From NCBI RefSeq assembly GCF_000331575.1, contig NZ_KB223527.1, forward strand, positions 717,842 to 781,841: a stretch of 64,000 nucleotides of DNA, given 5' to 3'. A program made the translations under genes and the position numbers. Source of the DNA: Calidifontibacillus oryziterrae (lineage in GTDB: Bacteria > Bacillota > Bacilli > Bacillales > Bacillaceae_J). Under the pieces are notes generated by a model. That model was not told the origin of the DNA. It saw only the letters and a list, made by a program, of their open reading frames with translations, and searched no databases. Shown piece by piece: positions 44,454-55,072 of this stretch. Every line of letters starts with the position of its first letter. The stretch's first letter is position 1.

Positions 44454-45770
44454 TTACTTTTCCCGATTCATTTTCCTTCTTTGCTTCTTTACATACTTGT
44501 CAATTTCCTGTTTTCTTTTCTTTTTATAACCAGGTTTTACCTGTTTTTGTTTGCGAATGATTTTACCTGCTACCTTTTCAAGTTCCTGTTGCTCGCTTTT
44601 TCTTTCCTTTCTTTTTTCGCGGGCACCTAAATCAATCCATTCTTCATTCCTTAAGTCGCCATGTTGAAATTGTATCCCCATTTTCTCTAAACGATCTAAC
44701 GAATCCTGATCACGAAGTTCATAGATTGTTACAGCAACTCCTGAGTATCCTGCTCTTGCTGTTCTTCCAACCCGATGTACATAAAAGTCTAAATCGGCAG
44801 GTAATTCGTAATTTATAACATGACTTACACCTTCTATATCAATTCCTCTAGCAGCCAAATCTGTAGCAACAATATATTGATATTCCAAGTCTCGAATTCG
44901 CTTCATCATTTGTTTTCTTTCTCTTGGTGTTAAATCTCCATGAATTCGCCCAACCTTTAACCCTTTTTCAAGTAAGCCATCGGCAACTTCATCAGCCATC
45001 TTTTTCGTATTTGTAAATATTAACGCTATGTAAGGGTTAAAATAACGAGCTAATTCAAACACGATCGTGACCTTATTCCGATGTCGTAAAGGTATTAACA
45101 AATGTTGAATTTTTTCTGCTGCGATTTGTTTAGGAGCAACATGAGTAAATGTAGGGTTTTCTAAATATTTTTTCAAAAACGGCTTTAGCTTCTCAGGTAT
45201 TGTTGCCGAAAAAACAAGAATTTGTAAATCTTGTCCCATCCTCCCTGCAATTTGATCGACTTCTTGAATAAATCCCATATCAAGCATTAAGTCTGCTTCA
45301 TCTACGATAAGCGTTTTCGTAGTGTGGACAAATAAAGCTTGTTCCTTTACTAAATCGTTAATTCGACCAGGTGTGCCAACTACTATTTGCGGCTGTACCT
45401 TTAGTTTTTCAATAGTCCGCTGTTTGTCAGTTCCACCAATAAACAATTTCGCCGTAATCGACTCATCTCTTGGCGCAAATTCTATGAGCTTCAGAACTTC
45501 CTCAAAGATTTGCGTCGCTAACTCTCTAGTCGGCGCGGTAATGACCACCTGTACTTGTTCTTTAGTCGGATTGATATTATTTACAACTGGCAATAAATAG
45601 GCATGTGTTTTCCCGGTACCAGTTTGTGATTGGCCAATTGCACTTTGGCCATTTTGAATCGTTGGGATAATTCGTTCCTGAATTTCAGTTGGTTCATAAA
45701 AACCTAAATGATCGATAGCCTCTAAAATAAATGCTTTAAAACCAAATTTGTTAAATTTTATTTTGCTCAT
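44454..45770 (-). CDS. cshB: DEAD-box RNA helicase CshB
   Basis: 438 residues from the ATG at 45770 (AAGGGGA upstream). Q motif PTEIQERIIP, Walker A QTGTGKT, DEAD (VDEADLML), SAT, and HRVGRTARAG in the second RecA domain. A basic Lys/Arg-rich tail (RKQKQVKPGYKKKRKQEIDK) is typical of CshB, the cold-shock helicase. Located beside nfo as in B. subtilis. Confidence 0.94.
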   Translation of the reverse strand: MSKIKFNKFGFKAFILEAIDHLGFYEPTEIQERIIPTIQNGQSAIGQSQTGTGKTHAYLLPVVNNINPTKEQVQVVITAPTRELATQIFEEVLKLIEFAPRDESITAKLFIGGTDKQRTIEKLKVQPQIVVGTPGRINDLVKEQALFVHTTKTLIVDEADLMLDMGFIQEVDQIAGRMGQDLQILVFSATIPEKLKPFLKKYLENPTFTHVAPKQIAAEKIQHLLIPLRHRNKVTIVFELARYFNPYIALIFTNTKKMADEVADGLLEKGLKVGRIHGDLTPRERKQMMKRIRDLEYQYIVATDLAARGIDIEGVSHVINYELPADLDFYVHRVGRTARAGYSGVAVTIYELRDQDSLDRLEKMGIQFQHGDLRNEEWIDLGAREKRKERKSEQQELEKVAGKIIRKQKQVKPGYKKKRKQEIDKYVKKQRRKMNREK

Positions 45771-45983
45771 ATGATAAATCCCCTTGTATTTCAATTTCCT
45801 TTTCTTCATTCATATACATATTTCATAGTATAAGGTAAACAAATGAAAGACACAAATAATCGATTAATAGGTGAATACCCATTCTCCCTATTTCATAACA
45901 CTTCATGATTTTATTAGCATATTTTATCATGAAGTCAACTTCAGTTAGCGGTTTCAAATTTGTTTCTGAAAGGAGGTTTTAAC

Positions 45984-46550
45984 ATGTACCAATATCGGAC
46001 ACCACGATTCCCACCTCAAGTACCTTTCCAAAATCCTGCAACTTTTATGCAATATCGCCAACCAATGCAAAGTAACTTTGGATCTAGAGGTATCGGTAGA
46101 TTCATATCAAGATTATTCGGTAATGGTAGTGGGGCAAACGGAGCACCATTTAATCGTATGAATTTCCCTACCCCTTTAGGAGCGAGAGGGATGTTTGCAC
46201 CTAATATGTATGCCGGCTTTGGCAATTCATTTGCTAACGTAGGACAAACAGGATTACCTAATATGGTCAATGGTATCTCTGGAATGTTAAACAACGTCCA
46301 AAAAACGATTGGTCTAGTCCAGCAATTCGGGCCATTGGTTCAGCAATATGGACCCTTCATCAAAAATATGCCCGCTATGTTAAAAATTATGAAAGAGCTA
46401 AATAGCATGGACTCTGCTGATACTACCGAACAGGAAGCTAGTACAGACAAAGGCGCTAAGGATCTAAAGGACATTCCAAATTTTGCAGAAACTGAGAATG
46501 AAGCAGTTCAAACAAATCAAGGACAATCAAGACCAAAGCTTTATATTTAA
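45984..46550 (+). CDS. yqfQ: VrrA/YqfQ family protein
   Basis: 188 residues with a Pro/Gln/Phe/Met-rich N-terminal part ([17 protein letters not shown]), a Gly/Asn-rich centre, and a helical segment ([34 protein letters not shown]), then an acidic tail. This matches the YqfQ/VrrA family, reported as a spore-coat-associated protein. AAGGAGG precedes the ATG at 45984. Confidence 0.8.
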   Translation: MYQYRTPRFPPQVPFQNPATFMQYRQPMQSNFGSRGIGRFISRLFGNGSGANGAPFNRMNFPTPLGARGMFAPNMYAGFGNSFANVGQTGLPNMVNGISGMLNNVQKTIGLVQQFGPLVQQYGPFIKNMPAMLKIMKELNSMDSADTTEQEASTDKGAKDLKDIPNFAETENEAVQTNQGQSRPKLYI

Positions 46551-46653
46551 TGAATCATTCTTTGTATTTCCTATAGCTCTCCCTTATAATAAAATCGAAG
46601 CACCCGTTCAGCAACACACGGACTGGACAATGAAGATGAGGAGGAGCTTTAGG

Positions 46654-47604
46654 ATGGAAGTTATAAAAATTGCACCAAGAGGCTATTGCCATGGTGTAGT
46701 AGATGCTATGGTGATTGCACAAAATGCAGCTCTAGATAAAACTCTGCCAAGGCCAATTTATATATTAGGAATGATTGTTCATAATAAGCATGTGACTGAT
46801 GCATTTGAAAAAGAAGGAATCATTACCTTAGATGCTAAAGGAAAAACTCGAAAGGAATTATTGGAAGAAATCACAGTAGGTACAATTATTTTTACTGCCC
46901 ACGGCATATCACCTGAAGTAAAATCAATCGCAAAAGAACGTGGTCTTACTGTGCTAGATGCAACCTGCCCTGATGTAACAAGGACACATGATCTAATTAG
47001 AAACGTTAAAGAAAAAGGATATCATGTTATTTATATTGGTAAAAAAGGACATCCAGAGCCAGAAGGAGCGGTCGGCATTGCTCCGGAAATTGTCCATTTA
47101 ATTGAAAACGAAGAAGATATTGAGCAATTAAATCTCCAAGCCGATAAAATCATTATTACAAACCAAACGACAATGAGCCAGTGGGATGTGCTTGATATTA
47201 TAAAAAAAGTAAAAGAGAAATATCCTCATGCTGAGGTTCATAAAGAAATTTGTATGGCAACACAAGTCCGTCAGGAAGCCGTTGCTGAACAGGCAAAACA
47301 AGCTGATTTAACAATTGTTGTTGGTGATCCGCGCAGTAATAACTCGAACAGACTGGCACAAGTATCGGAAGAAATAGCTGGTACAAAAGCATATCGTATT
47401 GCTGACGTTTCTGAAATTGATATTAATTGGTTGCTGTCAATTCACAAGGTTGCTGTTACCGCAGGCGCTTCGACACCAACGCCAATAACAAAAGAAGTGA
47501 TCGCATATTTGGAACAATTTGATCCAAATGATCGATCAACATGGGAGATAAAACGAAGCGTACCACTCAATAAAATCTTACCGAAAATTAAAACAACAAA
47601 ATAA
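46654..47604 (+). CDS. ispH: 4-hydroxy-3-methylbut-2-enyl diphosphate reductase IspH
   Basis: Last enzyme of the MEP pathway, making IPP and DMAPP from HMBPP. 316 residues. [4Fe-4S] Cys in GYCHGV, in DATCPDV and in [10 protein letters not shown]; active-site stretches [15 protein letters not shown] and TTMSQWD are present. Start is ATG 46654 with GAGGAGGAG upstream; the longer open frame overlaps yqfQ and has no site. Confidence 0.96.
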   Translation: MEVIKIAPRGYCHGVVDAMVIAQNAALDKTLPRPIYILGMIVHNKHVTDAFEKEGIITLDAKGKTRKELLEEITVGTIIFTAHGISPEVKSIAKERGLTVLDATCPDVTRTHDLIRNVKEKGYHVIYIGKKGHPEPEGAVGIAPEIVHLIENEEDIEQLNLQADKIIITNQTTMSQWDVLDIIKKVKEKYPHAEVHKEICMATQVRQEAVAEQAKQADLTIVVGDPRSNNSNRLAQVSEEIAGTKAYRIADVSEIDINWLLSIHKVAVTAGASTPTPITKEVIAYLEQFDPNDRSTWEIKRSVPLNKILPKIKTTK

Positions 47605-47617
47605 AATGATTCAAAAA

Positions 47618-47697
47618 AGAAGCGGGACCGATTTTCTGAACAAAAGCTTTGATTGCGTTGCAATCTCATCTTTTCGGATATGAATCGATCCCGCATT
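47618..47697. terminator. Long nested inverted repeat between ispH and yqfO
   Basis: Outer arms GCGGGACCGATT (47622-47633) and AATCGATCCCGC (47683-47694), with an inner hairpin GATTGC-gtt-GCAATC (47651-47665). Followed by ATTTTTT on the plus strand; serves convergent genes. Confidence 0.7.
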
Positions 47698-47747
47698 TTT
47701 TCAATAATAAATATTAACATTGTTTTAACACTGCCTGCCATCCCTTT

Positions 47748-48866
47748 TTATAGAAATTGAAACGGATCGGTGTTGACACTAGAGCAAATCACTTTTGTCT
47801 CAAATTTCTTTTCTGCTAAAAAGTCTTGTAAATATCTCTCGACACCCTTTTTCATAACCTTCTCGACATTGTGACCTGGATCAACCATTTTAAGCCCCGC
47901 CATCATTGCATCGTGAGCAACATGATAATAAATATCACCTGTTACATAAACATCTGCTCCTTTAAATTTCGCTTTTGACCAATATTTATTGCCGTCCCCA
48001 CCTAAAACAGCTACTTTACGAATGTTCGAATCCAAGTCTCCGACCACTCTTACACCTTGGACATCAAGCGACTTCTTAACATAGCTTGCAAAATGCCGTA
48101 ACGTCATTTCTTCGGGTAAATAGCCAATCCTTCCTAAGCCTAACAATTCTCCTTTATTTTCAAGGGGATAAATATCATATGCCGGTTCTTCATAAGGGTG
48201 TGTATTGAGGATGGCCCGCACAACTTTTGTTTGAATGGAGTTAGGTAAAATCGTTTCAATTCTAACCTCATTTACCTTCTCAAGCCTTCCTTTTTTACCT
48301 ATATATGGATTTGTTCCGTCTAATGGTAGAAACGTACCAACTCCATCCAAATTGTATGTGCAATGGCTATAGTTGCCAATATGACCTGCACCAGCAGCAG
48401 AGATAGCATCTCTTACTTGATCAGCATAGTCCTCAGGAACAAACACAACAAGCTTTTTCAACTGATCCTCATACGTAGGTACTAGCACCTCTACATTTTG
48501 TAAGTTTAATGCTGACGCTAATAAATCGTTTACACCACCAATCGCTACATCTAAGTTCGTGTGAGCTGCATAAACCGCAATATTATGTTTTAAACACTTT
48601 TCGACAATACGTCCAGCTGGATTGTCTGTTACAATCGTCTTTAGGGGATTATAAATGACAGGGTGATGAGCAATAATTAAGTCAACATTATTTTCAATTG
48701 CCTCATCGATGACAGTTTCTAGCACATCAAGTGTTACCATGATTTTTTTTATCGGCTTATTTAAAGTACCTAGCTGCAAACCGATTTTATCACCATCCAT
48801 TGCTAACGATTTAGGTGCAAGCTTTTCAAAAGCTTGAATAATTTCTTGGCCGTTTGCAAAACTCAT
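47748..48866 (-). CDS. yqfO: Nif3-like dinuclear metal protein YqfO
   Basis: 372 residues. N-terminal and C-terminal Nif3 halves with metal-binding HHPVIYNP and HTNLD, and the far DVYVTGDIYYHVAHDAM; the central insert of about 100 residues (LVVFVPEDYADQVRDAI) is the PII-like CutA-type domain seen in YqfO. Annotated in databases as GTP cyclohydrolase type 2-like, but true activity is unsure. It overlaps trmK by four bases. Confidence 0.9.
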   Translation of the reverse strand: MSFANGQEIIQAFEKLAPKSLAMDGDKIGLQLGTLNKPIKKIMVTLDVLETVIDEAIENNVDLIIAHHPVIYNPLKTIVTDNPAGRIVEKCLKHNIAVYAAHTNLDVAIGGVNDLLASALNLQNVEVLVPTYEDQLKKLVVFVPEDYADQVRDAISAAGAGHIGNYSHCTYNLDGVGTFLPLDGTNPYIGKKGRLEKVNEVRIETILPNSIQTKVVRAILNTHPYEEPAYDIYPLENKGELLGLGRIGYLPEEMTLRHFASYVKKSLDVQGVRVVGDLDSNIRKVAVLGGDGNKYWSKAKFKGADVYVTGDIYYHVAHDAMMAGLKMVDPGHNVEKVMKKGVERYLQDFLAEKKFETKVICSSVNTDPFQFL

Positions 48867-49588
48867 TGCTTGAAAACCTCCTCAACCATCCGAATATTTT
48901 CTTCTATTTCTTTTCTCTTAGTTACTAATTCCTCAGTAACGGTAGCTTGTTCTAGTTGTTTTAAAATTTTTTTCCAATTAGAAAGTTCAAGAGACCACTT
49001 CTTTTTAAATGCAGCGTTATTAGTTTTCATTAAAAAAGGGCCGAGTAAAATCGCCGCTGCTTTTTTCTGCACATCCCTATAAGGATTATCCGGAATTCCA
49101 CGTTCGGCTGTTAAAACTTCGTAAATTTTACCATCTTCTTCAAGAATTTGCTCATTAATTAGCTCCCAATCATTCTCAATCAACCATTTTCTTACATTAC
49201 TTGCAGCAACATTTGGCTGCAAAATTAACCTATTTACTTTTGTTAACTTATCTTTTCCTTCCTCCAATATTTCACATATTAATTGCCCACCCATCCCGGC
49301 AATCGTTATTACATTTACATCTTCAGGATTTATTACTTCTAACCCATTCCCTTTTCTAACATCAATATATCCCTGTAAATTTAGTTTGTTAACCTGTTTT
49401 TGCGCAGATTGAAACGGCCCTTCGTTTACTTCTCCAGCAATTGCAGATGAAACAATCCCATTCAGTACAGCATAGCAAGGAAGATAGGCATGATCAGAAC
49501 CGATATCGGCAATTTTGGAACCTATCGGGATTTCATTTGCAACGGTCAACAACCTTTTCGATAATAATAACTCATTCATTATATTCAC
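48863..49588 (-). CDS. trmK: tRNA (adenine22-N1)-methyltransferase TrmK
   Basis: 241 residues. SAM-binding motif KIADIGSDHAYLP, motif VITIAGMGGQLI with the NPPW-type region replaced by LQPNVAASNVRKWL, followed by a C-terminal coiled coil (KKWSLELSNWKKILKQLEQATVTEELVTKRKEI). Matches YqfN/TrmK, which methylates A22 of tRNAs with long variable arms. Confidence 0.92.
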   Translation of the reverse strand: MNIMNELLLSKRLLTVANEIPIGSKIADIGSDHAYLPCYAVLNGIVSSAIAGEVNEGPFQSAQKQVNKLNLQGYIDVRKGNGLEVINPEDVNVITIAGMGGQLICEILEEGKDKLTKVNRLILQPNVAASNVRKWLIENDWELINEQILEEDGKIYEVLTAERGIPDNPYRDVQKKAAAILLGPFLMKTNNAAFKKKWSLELSNWKKILKQLEQATVTEELVTKRKEIEENIRMVEEVFKQ

Positions 49589-49680
49589 CGTTCATCTTTC
49601 TTAAAAGTCTTTTTATTATCTTAATCATTCAGTTATAATCTTGCAACTTTCTCTTTATACCTATACTAGCATCGTATGAA

Positions 49681-49712
49681 AAAAGCTCTCTATCTTTTAG
49701 ATAGAAAGCTTT
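49681..49712 (-). terminator. Terminator after cccA
   Basis: AAAGCT..TATCT-ttt-AGATA..AAGCTTT stem, ending in T-rich sequence on the minus strand. Confidence 0.7.
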
Positions 49713-49724
49713 AATAATTACTGA

Positions 49725-50111
49725 TTATTTCTTTTCAGCTAACCATGTAGAAATTTGTTCTTTTGTTGCATCATCAACTTGTGGCATTGGTGGCATTATA
49801 CTGTCGCCAACTTGACCATTAGTAATGATATTAGCAATTTCTTCAGCAGAAAGCTTCGAGCCAATCGTATCTAATGGTAATCCAACTCCACCTTCAAGGT
49901 TTTGACCATGACATGCAGCACAGTTTACTTTGTACAACCCTTCTGGGTCATCAGCAGCAGCTGTATCTGTTTCTGCAGTTTCAGTTTCACCTGCTTCCAT
50001 AGCTGCTAGCAGCTTATCTGCATTGTTTAAACCATAGTAAGACATACCGATTGTAGCAATTATAGCAATTACAGCAATAATCGCAAATGGTATTAATGGA
50101 TTGCGATTCAT
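49725..50111 (-). CDS. cccA: Cytochrome c550 (CccA-like)
   Basis: 128 residues: N-terminal membrane anchor (IPFAIIAVIAIIATIGMSYYG), an acidic Thr/Glu/Ala linker, then a small class I cytochrome c domain with heme site CAACH and axial Met in IMPPMPQ. Membrane-bound electron carrier on the outer face. Located beside sigA as in B. subtilis. It could donate electrons to the Cu-A site of the NOR, but this is inference. Confidence 0.92.
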   Translation of the reverse strand: MNRNPLIPFAIIAVIAIIATIGMSYYGLNNADKLLAAMEAGETETAETDTAAADDPEGLYKVNCAACHGQNLEGGVGLPLDTIGSKLSAEEIANIITNGQVGDSIMPPMPQVDDATKEQISTWLAEKK

Positions 50112-50275
50112 TTTTTTTCCTCCTTATGTATAAAATCATAATAGCCTGTTTAGTACAACACTATCTATTCTACTTGAAATATCAAATTCAGAAAAGGGGT
50201 TCTCGACAAGTTCTGAATATTTTTTTAGTTTTCCAACGGTCTTTTATTGTTAATACATGACGGATTCCTATATAA

Positions 50276-50818
50276 CTATAAAAAAATGTATGTTATTAAA
50301 ATAATTGCACCAGCAATTCCAGAAATGATCAAATATTTTAGTCGCAAAATATAGCCAATCCCAATCCACATAAAACAATTTGTTAAAATAATAATGATTA
50401 ATGCAAAATCAACTGAAAACAAACTCGAAACAACATGGACAGATGCTAAAAATAAAATTAAAGCTCCAATTACTATCGAGATGTGAAGAAAAAAGCTGCT
50501 TTTTTGATAAAAATAGTAAGTACTACCTGAGCATACTAAGACAAAAATTGTGAATAGGCCAATTTGCAAATGAAACGACATTTCAGTAAAATAAATAACA
50601 ACATAAGTTAATGGCAGTTGCAACACTAGATACAGTAAAAATATGTTTGAAAACAGCCTTTTAAATGAAAATGAATTTCTCTCAAAAGCTTCTTGTTCTG
50701 TGGCAGACCCTTCTGTATATAAGGATATTAAAAAATCACAATAATGCTCTGGTAAAAGACGATGGTCTTTCCAATATTTTATTTCCTTAAGAACAGTTTC
50801 TTTACGTTCTTTGTCCAT
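50276..50818 (-). CDS. Uncharacterised membrane protein
   Basis: About 180 residues. The N-terminal 60 residues are soluble and charged (KERKETVLKEIKYWKDHRLLPEHYCDFLISLYTEG), then five or six membrane helices fill the rest. I recognise no family with confidence. It stands alone between cccA and sigA. The start is unclear: ATG 50818 lies 12 bases after GGGGTG, while GTG 50833 has the site too near. Confidence 0.6.
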   Translation of the reverse strand: MDKERKETVLKEIKYWKDHRLLPEHYCDFLISLYTEGSATEQEAFERNSFSFKRLFSNIFLLYLVLQLPLTYVVIYFTEMSFHLQIGLFTIFVLVCSGSTYYFYQKSSFFLHISIVIGALILFLASVHVVSSLFSVDFALIIIILTNCFMWIGIGYILRLKYLIISGIAGAIILITYIFL

Positions 50819-50892
50819 AATTTTTGTGCGCACCCCAAAATAAAATAGTTTACTCCATTATACATGAAGTAAACTATTTAAGTGGCAATTAT

Positions 50893-52044
50893 TTATTCTA
50901 GAAAGTCCTTTAGACGTTTACTTCTACTTGGATGACGAAGCTTTCTTAAAGCTTTTGCTTCGATTTGGCGAATTCGTTCACGGGTGACACCAAATACTTT
51001 ACCTACTTCTTCAAGTGTCCTCGTTCTTCCATCGTCTAGGCCAAAACGAAGTCGAAGTACATTTTCTTCACGGTCTGTTAAAGTATCTAATACATCTTCA
51101 AGTTGTTCCTTTAACAATTCGTATGCAGCCGCGTCCGAAGGAGATTGAGCTTCTTGATCTTCAATGAAATCACCTAAATGTGAATCATCTTCTTCACCGA
51201 TAGGCGTTTCTAACGAAACAGGTTCTTGAGCAATTTTTAAAATTTCCCGAACCTTTTCAGGAGTTAGATCCATTTCTTCACCGATTTCCTCTGGAGTTGG
51301 ATCGCGCCCTAAGTCCTGCAATAATTGTCTTTGAACTCGTATCAATTTATTAATTGTCTCAACCATATGAACTGGAATTCGAATGGTTCTAGCTTGGTCA
51401 GCAATAGCACGTGTGATAGCCTGACGAATCCACCAAGTAGCATACGTACTAAATTTAAAACCTTTCCTATAATCAAATTTCTCAACCGCTTTAATTAAGC
51501 CCATGTTTCCTTCTTGAATTAAATCGAGAAATAACATACCTCTGCCAACATATCTTTTAGCAATACTTACAACAAGCCGTAAATTCGCCTCTGCAAGTCT
51601 TCGCTTAGCTTCTTCATCACCTTGCTCAATTCGGCCAGCTAATTCAATTTCTTCCTCAGCAGATAGTAGATCAACTCGTCCAATTTCTTTTAAATACATC
51701 CTCACAGGATCGTTTATTTTGATTCCTGGTGGTACGGTAAGATCGTTTAAATCAAACTCTTCTTCCTTTTCTAACTGGTTAAAACTAGGATCATCGTCAT
51801 CTTCTTCATTATCATCTTGATCTACTTCATCTGACTGTCCAATTATATCAATACCTTTATCTGTAAGGTATTCATAAAATTCATCCATCTGGTCTGAATC
51901 AAGCTCAAAAGCTGCTAAACGTTCAGCAATCTCATCATACGTAATAAGACCACGTTTTTTCCCTTGTACTACAATCTGCTCTTTTACTTGGTCAAGAGTC
52001 AGTTCTAATTCAATATCCTTTGAACGAGCTCCTTTTTCAGCCAT
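50893..52044 (-). CDS. sigA: RNA polymerase primary sigma factor SigA
   Basis: 383 residues. Region 1.1 with an acidic loop ([10 protein letters not shown]), region 2 ([17 protein letters not shown] and [15 protein letters not shown]), region 3, and region 4.2 HTH ([20 protein letters not shown]). Start is ATG 52044 behind GGAGGGG. dnaG is directly upstream, forming the macromolecular synthesis operon. Confidence 0.97.
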   Translation of the reverse strand: MAEKGARSKDIELELTLDQVKEQIVVQGKKRGLITYDEIAERLAAFELDSDQMDEFYEYLTDKGIDIIGQSDEVDQDDNEEDDDDPSFNQLEKEEEFDLNDLTVPPGIKINDPVRMYLKEIGRVDLLSAEEEIELAGRIEQGDEEAKRRLAEANLRLVVSIAKRYVGRGMLFLDLIQEGNMGLIKAVEKFDYRKGFKFSTYATWWIRQAITRAIADQARTIRIPVHMVETINKLIRVQRQLLQDLGRDPTPEEIGEEMDLTPEKVREILKIAQEPVSLETPIGEEDDSHLGDFIEDQEAQSPSDAAAYELLKEQLEDVLDTLTDREENVLRLRFGLDDGRTRTLEEVGKVFGVTRERIRQIEAKALRKLRHPSRSKRLKDFLE

Positions 52045-52089
52045 TGAATCCCCTCCTTCCAAGATTCCTTCCAACATAATAAAAACAAG

Positions 52090-53901
52090 CTATTTAAGTT
52101 CTTTTTTCATCTGGATAATTTCCATTGCAATTTGGGCTGCTTTTATAAAATCCTGATGTTTTTCCGCTTCTAATTTTTCATGTTCGATCTCTTTTATTTT
52201 TAACCATTTTGGATGATTCAACACTTGTTTAACATAATCTGAAAGTTCCTCTTCACTAATATTAATATTTATATCCAACATGGCTATTTCAGAAACGATT
52301 CTCGTTAATTGTTCATCATCTAATCGTTGGAGAAATGCACCTATATTTGGAGAATTGCCTTCTTCATAATAAGCATAAATAAAAAGTGCAATTGCATTAT
52401 GGTAATCAATATTAAAGGAACAGCCAATTTGGTCTTTGATTACATAAGCGATCTCCTTATTCCTTAACATGTGTGCAAGTAAAATGCGTTCTGCATTATG
52501 AAACGCAGGTAATAGTTTTTTTTTAAGAATAAATCGATTACTGTTGCTATTATTATTTCGATTAAAAGTTGAAATATCCTTGTTTTTTCTCAATCTTCGT
52601 AAAATATCGTATTGCTGACTCTTTAGCGCATCCATAGATATAGAGAACTCATCAGCTATCTGTCGTAAATAATGATCTCTTTCTACAGCATTCGGTAACA
52701 ATGATATTTCTTTCAATATTTCTTCAATATATGAAATAAATTGTCCCTCATCTTGAAGATTTTTCCCTCTTCTTAAATATTCCATTTTAAAAGCCATAAA
52801 TGTAGTGCTGGACCCAATTACGTTTGTAACAAAACTTTCATTTCCATAAGCACGAATATAATCATCAGGATCGTATCCTTCAGGCATTCTAGCGACTTTC
52901 ACATGGCAACCTGCGTTAGATAAAATTATCGCTGCACGGTACGCTGCGTTTATCCCTGCAGAATCTGCATCATAACAAATTACCACATTATCTGAATTTC
53001 TACGAATTATTTTTGCCTGATCTTCTGTTAGTGATGTACCAAGTGTTGCTATTCCGTTTTGCACACCTGCCCGCCATGCAGAAATTACGTCTATATACCC
53101 CTCAAATAAAATAACCTGCTGGTTTTTGCGAATTTCGGGCCTTGCTAGGTGAAACCCATACAATGTTTTACTTTTAGTAAATATCTTTGTTTCAGGGCTA
53201 TTTAAGTATTTAGGTTCGCCTTCATTAATGATTCTTCCACCAAAAGCAATCGTACGTCCTTGATGATCCCAGATAGGAAACATGATGCGATTACGAAAGC
53301 GATCGAAAAAATTACCATCACTATCCCTTCTGCTTACTAAACCCGATTGAAACATTTCGTGAAGGTTAAAACCTCTTTTATCTAAGAACCTTGTCGCACG
53401 ATCCCACGAGTCAGGGGCAAATCCTATTTGAAATTTACTAATTGATTCCTCAGTAAATCCTCTATTTTGTAAATACTGTAAAGCTTCACTTCCTTCTTTT
53501 GTATTCACCAAAATATGATGATAAAATTTTTGTAGTAGGTCATGGGCACGAAAAATATTTGCATAGTTTTTCGAGATATCTGTAGGAAAATCATCTTCTT
53601 TATTTATTGGAAGTTCTATATGTAGTTTCTCAGCTAAAATTGCCGCAGCGTCAGCAAAGCTGCACTTTTCGATCTCCATTATAAATGAAAAAACGTTCCC
53701 ACCTGCTCCACAGCCAAAGCAATGGTAAAATTGATTTTCAGATGAAACTGAAAAGGATGGGGTCTTTTCACCATGGAAAGGACATAAGCCAAAATAATTA
53801 CGCCCTTGTTTTTTTAATTGCACATATTCACTAACGACCTCAACAATATCAGCTTGCTGTCTAATTTGTTCTATGGTTTCTTCGGGAATTCTTTTTCCCA
53901 T
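52090..53901 (-). CDS. dnaG: DNA primase DnaG
   Basis: Synthesises RNA primers at replication forks. 603 residues. Zinc finger CPFHGEKTPSFSVSS...CFGCG at residues 41-64, the primase N-terminal core with RNRIMFPI, TOPRIM domain (ILFEGYIDVI and DADSAGINAA) and a C-terminal helicase-binding domain. rpsU is not present. Confidence 0.96.
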   Translation of the reverse strand: MGKRIPEETIEQIRQQADIVEVVSEYVQLKKQGRNYFGLCPFHGEKTPSFSVSSENQFYHCFGCGAGGNVFSFIMEIEKCSFADAAAILAEKLHIELPINKEDDFPTDISKNYANIFRAHDLLQKFYHHILVNTKEGSEALQYLQNRGFTEESISKFQIGFAPDSWDRATRFLDKRGFNLHEMFQSGLVSRRDSDGNFFDRFRNRIMFPIWDHQGRTIAFGGRIINEGEPKYLNSPETKIFTKSKTLYGFHLARPEIRKNQQVILFEGYIDVISAWRAGVQNGIATLGTSLTEDQAKIIRRNSDNVVICYDADSAGINAAYRAAIILSNAGCHVKVARMPEGYDPDDYIRAYGNESFVTNVIGSSTTFMAFKMEYLRRGKNLQDEGQFISYIEEILKEISLLPNAVERDHYLRQIADEFSISMDALKSQQYDILRRLRKNKDISTFNRNNNSNSNRFILKKKLLPAFHNAERILLAHMLRNKEIAYVIKDQIGCSFNIDYHNAIALFIYAYYEEGNSPNIGAFLQRLDDEQLTRIVSEIAMLDININISEEELSDYVKQVLNHPKWLKIKEIEHEKLEAEKHQDFIKAAQIAMEIIQMKKELK

Positions 53902-54200
53902 TCTAACATCACCATGTTTTCTACTGTCATTAAATATTCTAGTTTCCCAGCTAATTTTCCTTCAAATTTCGACAATATTTTTTAAAGAATTTTGTAATAA
54001 TTTAAGTCATATTTTGTTATTCTACATTACAGCGAGGATTCCTTCTACAAAACAAATGTTTTATTATTTTATTCCTTCATAATTGCTCATTTGCTTACTT
54101 GTATAGTGTATTCTTTATTTGTCAAGTATAAACCAATAATTTTATTTTAATCACAAATTTTTATTATAATATAATATTATTTTTTTTTCTACATAAAAAT
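53902..54200. other. Gene-free stretch upstream of dnaG
   Basis: Very AT-rich. On the minus strand a TTGACA hexamer is visible near 54120 but without a well-spaced -10. The first part carries weak direct repeats of T-rich sequence. yqxD, which occupies this position in B. subtilis, is not found. Confidence 0.5.
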
Positions 54201-54202
54201 TA

Positions 54203-54229
54203 AAATCTTCACTTAAAAAGTGAAGATTT
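54203..54229 (-). terminator. Terminator overlapping the yqfL stop
   Basis: Perfect 12-bp stem AAATCTTCACTT/AAGTGAAGATTT with a three-base loop. The arm overlaps two bases of the yqfL stop codon. T-rich tract follows on the minus strand. Confidence 0.85.
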
Positions 54230-55043
54230 ATTTCCGATGTGGTTTATTTGTATAAATTCCTAGAATGACATTAGCCGTTTCTTCAACTGCCTTATTTGAA
54301 ACATCAATAACCTCACAGCCAATTTTTTCAACTAATTCATTAAAATAGTCTAACTCTTCCTTTATTCTCTCAACGTTAGCATAGCTTGCATTGTCGCTTA
54401 ACCCTAACGATTTTAATCTCTCTTTCCGAATGTTATTCAGTTTTTCCGGAGTAATTTTCAAAGCAAAGCAACGATTCGCTGGTACTTGAAACAGCTCCTC
54501 TGGTGGTTCAACTTCAGGCACAATCGGGACATTCGCAACTTTCAACCGCTTGTGGGCTAAATATTGGGAAAGTGGTGTTTTTGAAGTCCGTGATACCCCT
54601 ATAAGGACGATATCGGCTTTTAATATCCCCCTCGGATCTCTGCCGTCATCATATTTAACTGCAAATTCAATTGCTTCAACTTTTCTAAAATAATCTTCAT
54701 CAAGTTGTCGCACTCGCCCCGGCTCCTCACGCGGATGCTTTTTGTAGCTTTGTTTCATCTGATTCACCATTGGCCCAATTATATCAATAATAGGTACCCC
54801 TGCTTTCTCTGCTTCAGATGTTAAAAAATCACGCATTTCAGGAACTACTAAAGTAAATGCAATAATTGCTTGATTCTCTTGGGCTAAAGTTATCACTTCT
54901 GTCAATGTGCCCGTATCTTCAACATAAGGTACACGCTTTATGTTAATTTCAAATGATTGAAACTGACTAGCAGCCGCTTTAACAACAAGTTCCGCTGTTT
55001 CGCCAACTGAGTCGGAAACAACATAAACGATGGCCTTGTCCAA
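54228..55043 (-). CDS. yqfL: Pyruvate, phosphate dikinase regulatory protein family (YqfL)
   Basis: 271 residues, DUF299. Start [16 protein letters not shown] and P-loop-like [15 protein letters not shown] are the family signatures. Members phosphorylate/dephosphorylate PPDK or PEP synthase using ADP; in B. subtilis YqfL modulates the repressor CcpN. It is downstream of ccpN in an operon. Confidence 0.93.
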   Translation of the reverse strand: MDKAIVYVVSDSVGETAELVVKAAASQFQSFEINIKRVPYVEDTGTLTEVITLAQENQAIIAFTLVVPEMRDFLTSEAEKAGVPIIDIIGPMVNQMKQSYKKHPREEPGRVRQLDEDYFRKVEAIEFAVKYDDGRDPRGILKADIVLIGVSRTSKTPLSQYLAHKRLKVANVPIVPEVEPPEELFQVPANRCFALKITPEKLNNIRKERLKSLGLSDNASYANVERIKEELDYFNELVEKIGCEVIDVSNKAVEETANVILGIYTNKPHRK

Positions 55044-55072
55044 ATTCCCCCATTCCCTTCTTTAGGTCATTA

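Noticed and set aside
46483..46653. N-terminal extension of IspH overlapping yqfQ
   Set aside because: The extension has no family similarity and the internal ATG at 46654 has a strong ribosome site and the normal IspH start.
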